Assembly: GCA_028709565.1 (NCBI GenBank)
Contig: JAQVWU010000135.1
Coordinates: 1 to 7,497 of the forward strand
Source of the DNA: Eubacteriales bacterium
Lineage (GTDB): Bacteria; Bacillota; Clostridia; Oscillospirales; CAG-272
DNA: 7,497 nucleotides
Reading direction: 5' to 3'
Under the pieces are notes generated by a model. That model ran no database searches, was not told where the DNA came from, and worked only from the letters and a program-made list of their open reading frames with translations. Below, piece by piece: positions 5,508 to 7,497 of the stretch (position 1 is its first letter; the number at the start of each line of letters is the position of its first letter). Made by a program: the position numbers and the translations under genes.

Positions 5508-7146
5508 GCCACATCGTCCCTTCTTCACCGGAGAGGGCGGTATGCTGCTTATAAAAGAGTTCCAGCTCTTCGGGTTCCAGCGGCTTGCAGAAGAAAAACC
5601 CCTGCGCCGCATCGCATCCCAATTTTTTCAGTATCCGCGCCTGCTCCGAAGTTTCAACCCCCTCGGCGACAACCGTCCTGCCCAGATAATGGGTGTAATC
5701 TATAATGCTCTTTACCAGCTGACTGATTTCGGGACGGTCCAGCCTGTCAATGAAGTATTTGTCAATCTTCAGCACATCGAAGGAGATCTCCCCGACCGTC
5801 AGCAGCGAATTGAAACCCGTTCCGAAGTCATCGATATACAGCTTGTATCCCATACCCTGCAGTTCCTTTAATAAACCCATCAGTTTTACATTCCCGGGGG
5901 AAACCACCCTTTCGGTCAGCTCAATCCCGAGATACGGTTGGATGTGCTGCTTATGCGCCATAAAACCGATCACCCGCGCGATAAAATCTTCATCAAGCAG
6001 TTCACCGGACGCAAAATTGACCGAACAGCTTATGACAATACCTTTTTTATGCCAGCCGCTGAGCCGGTCGGACGCTTCCCCCATGACAAACAACGATATC
6101 TCGTTGATAAAGCCGATATCCTCGGCTATTTTTATGAATTCGACGGGACCGAAGGGTTTTTTCGCTCCCCTTCTCCACCGGATGAGCGCCTCAACGCCGA
6201 TTATATGATTGTCCGACAGTCTGATCTGGGGCTGATAAACCAGGTACAGTTCCCCCTTTTTGATGGCTCCGGGCAGGGAAACCGATATTTCGTATCTGTC
6301 CCTCTTGCGCTCTTCCAGCTCCGGTTTGTAATAATATATACCCGATTTGAACGCCTCGCCCTGTTCCTGCGCGACCCGCGCCCTGACAACAAGGGCCATC
6401 GGATTCACATCGCCCCCGACGTATTCGTATATCCCGGCTTTGAGGATTAAACGGAATGTGATCCTATCCTTTCTCACCGTATTCGAATATTTTTTCACGA
6501 CCGCCCTCAGTCTGCCGTCGAGACCGCCGCCCCGTTTGTCAATCAAAAATATCTCGTTTATCCCCCCGGTATACACCGTTCTGCGCTTACAACCGAGCTC
6601 CGCTATAATGTCCCTGATAATTCCTACAGCAAACCTGTAATCGGAGTATTGTTCTATCTCCTCGATGTTTATCATATTTACCGATATCAGGGAAAACTCA
6701 CCGCCGCCCATCCTGTTTTCCAGATCCATGAGCAGTCTGGTGGTGTTATAATATCCGGTAATGGCACTGATAAAATCCTTGCTGCGCAGGTCCTGGTCCA
6801 GCCGTATTGCCAGAGCGAAAAAATACCCGTAAATCAATCCGGATGCGGTATAGATGAGCAGTCTGATTACCCAGTTGCCGGTGCTCTGCATTATACCCTG
6901 CGAAACGCTCAGGGGCATGGCGGGTCCTATGAGTATACCGCAGACGGCGCCCGCCGCCGCGCCCCCCTTCATACCGAAAAAATACGCGCCCAGCATTATC
7001 GGTATGTAAAAGAACTGGAGATATACGTTCCCGGTTCCGTCGGTCAGATACACGACAATAACCGTCGTAATTATCAGCAGGGATATCAACGCAATTCTGA
7101 ATATATCCGAATAATAAATCCTTTTCATGACACCGGATTTTTTCAT
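5479..7146 (-). CDS. Membrane EAL-domain protein with degenerate GGDEF domain, likely cyclic-di-GMP phosphodiesterase
   Basis: The 555-residue protein starts with about four or five membrane helices (residues 15-115, including FYIPIMLGAYFFGMKGG), suggesting a membrane sensor. Residues about 124-275 have the fold pattern of a GGDEF domain, but the signature is GGINEIF (194-200) instead of GGDEF and no RxxD inhibitory site is seen, so synthesis of cyclic-di-GMP is not expected. The EAL domain (about 285-535) keeps the usual catalytic set: Glu319 in VEALIRW, Asn377 in SVNF, Glu409 in ELTE, Asp439-Asp440 in IDDFGTGF, Lys460 in LKID, Glu495 and Glu498 in VAEGVET, and Gln515 in AQGFFF. Hydrolysis of cyclic-di-GMP to pGpG is therefore likely. 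The start at 7146 is uncertain: its AAGGA ribosome site (7164-7160) is 13 bases away, and ATG at 7128 is an alternative. glnA follows after 36 bases. Confidence 0.93.
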   Translation of the reverse strand: MKKSGVMKRIYYSDIFRIALISLLIITTVIVVYLTDGTGNVYLQFFYIPIMLGAYFFGMKGGAAAGAVCGILIGPAMPLSVSQGIMQSTGNWVIRLLIYTASGLIYGYFFALAIRLDQDLRSKDFISAITGYYNTTRLLMDLENRMGGGEFSLISVNMINIEEIEQYSDYRFAVGIIRDIIAELGCKRRTVYTGGINEIFLIDKRGGGLDGRLRAVVKKYSNTVRKDRITFRLILKAGIYEYVGGDVNPMALVVRARVAQEQGEAFKSGIYYYKPELEERKRDRYEISVSLPGAIKKGELYLVYQPQIRLSDNHIIGVEALIRWRRGAKKPFGPVEFIKIAEDIGFINEISLFVMGEASDRLSGWHKKGIVISCSVNFASGELLDEDFIARVIGFMAHKQHIQPYLGIELTERVVSPGNVKLMGLLKELQGMGYKLYIDDFGTGFNSLLTVGEISFDVLKIDKYFIDRLDRPEISQLVKSIIDYTHYLGRTVVAEGVETSEQARILKKLGCDAAQGFFFCKPLEPEELELFYKQHTALSGEEGTMWLDKERSGAV

Positions 7147-7230
7147 AAAAAACGACCGTTCCTTTCGCAGGGGCGGATGTTTGAAAATAAAAACGTTTTA
7201 TATGTCAATATTACACGCATTCCGGTGAAA

Positions 7231-7260
7231 ATTATAACATAAACAGCATCTTAAATGCAA
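7231..7260 (-). promoter_or_regulatory. Candidate promoter of the EAL gene
   Basis: On the minus strand TATAAT (7236-7231) lies 18 bases after TTGCAT (7260-7255), about 90 bases before the EAL start. The -10 is perfect and the -35 matches three of six bases. The leader between it and the start contains the palindrome AAAACGTTTT (7190-7199). Confidence 0.45.
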
Positions 7261-7278
7261 TAATATATCAAAATAAAT

Positions 7279-7398
7279 ATGATTATCGCAAAAAAACAAA
7301 ATTTACGCCGGTTTGCATTGACACACGCGGTTATACTCGCCGCAGCCGCAGTGATATCGCTGGCCGGATACGCGGTGTCCAAAAAGAAACAGTTTTGA
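7279..7398 (+). CDS. Short ORF for a 39-residue single-helix membrane peptide
   Basis: The ORF reads MIIAKKQNLRRFALTHAVIL, then AAAAVISLAGYAVSKKKQF and a TGA stop. A basic N-terminus, one hydrophobic stretch of about 20 residues and a KKK tail form a plausible single-span membrane peptide. A terminator begins 9-13 bases after the stop, which argues for a real transcript ending here. Against it, no ribosome binding site is visible before the ATG, and the frame is closed by TAA at 7261, so a longer form cannot exist. It is divergent from the EAL gene. Function unknown; a chance ORF remains possible. Confidence 0.5.
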   Translation: MIIAKKQNLRRFALTHAVILAAAAVISLAGYAVSKKKQF

Positions 7399-7407
7399 TT
7401 TATAATA

Positions 7408-7435
7408 TAATCCCCGGTTCGTCCGGGGGATTTTT
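7408..7435 (+). terminator. Rho-independent terminator after the small membrane peptide ORF
   Basis: TCCCCGG (7411-7417) pairs with CCGGGGGA (7423-7430, one extra G) around the loop TTCGT, followed by a T5 run (7431-7435). The minus-strand side has a weaker, A-interrupted T tract. Confidence 0.75.
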
Positions 7436-7497
7436 ATGCCCGGTTTCTATTTTATGGCAGCCTCCGAAAACCTCTTGCGAATTATGACAAGAAATGA

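Noticed and set aside
6649..7242. Plus-strand 197-codon frame opposite the EAL gene's 5' part
   Set aside because: Shadow of the membrane and GGDEF-like region; no ribosome site or recognisable domain.
7447..7497. Possible C-terminus of a minus-strand gene (SFLVIIRKRFSEAAIK then stop), or a plus-strand start at 7436
   Set aside because: Only 16 codons or about 20 codons are visible, neither with a recognisable motif or ribosome site, so neither can be supported.

Overview
This window reads like a chromosomal stretch from an anaerobic Firmicute of the Clostridia type, probably an uncultured gut or anaerobic-digester lineage. The support is indirect: strong GGAGG-type ribosome binding sites, sigma-A-like promoters, an XRE regulator with a C-terminal membrane tail, an AraC/GyrI-like fusion, a GSI glutamine synthetase of the GFDGSNYG type, and a surface-protein tail ending in PRTSD, a hydrophobic helix and KKRAK. 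Genes are moderately GC-rich and intergenic gaps are clearly AT-rich. Nothing fixes the species.

Layout. Positions 1-896 (minus, running off the left edge) carry a DegT/DnrJ/EryC1-type aminotransferase homologue. It appears to have lost several active-site segments in frame, including the PLP lysine. Positions 1095-1611 (plus) hold the broken 3' end of a surface-protein gene; three frame changes are needed to read it, and a terminator follows. Positions 1667-1879 are regulatory: an inverted repeat over a possible promoter, then eight tandem heptamers. Positions 1880-2806 (plus) encode an AraC-family regulator fused to a GyrI-like ligand-binding domain. It has an excellent internal start site that could also produce the ligand domain alone. 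A terminator follows, then an AT-rich gap with no recognised gene.

From 3090 to 7146 all recognised genes are on the minus strand. In order of transcription they are: a membrane EAL protein with a degenerate GGDEF domain (likely a cyclic-di-GMP phosphodiesterase), type I glutamine synthetase, a small lipoprotein, and a membrane-tailed XRE regulator. The glutamine synthetase gene has a promoter matching both consensus hexamers, embedded in the last codons of the EAL gene, so it can be expressed alone or by read-through. At the right edge, divergent from the EAL gene, is a 39-codon membrane peptide ORF followed by a terminator.

The window does not show a clear multi-gene defence, biosynthetic or mobile system. 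There is no CRISPR array, tRNA, rRNA or transposase. The points most worth following are the hollowed-out aminotransferase homologue, the two-product architecture of the AraC/GyrI gene, the heptamer array in that gene's leader, and the promoter hidden at the end of the EAL gene.
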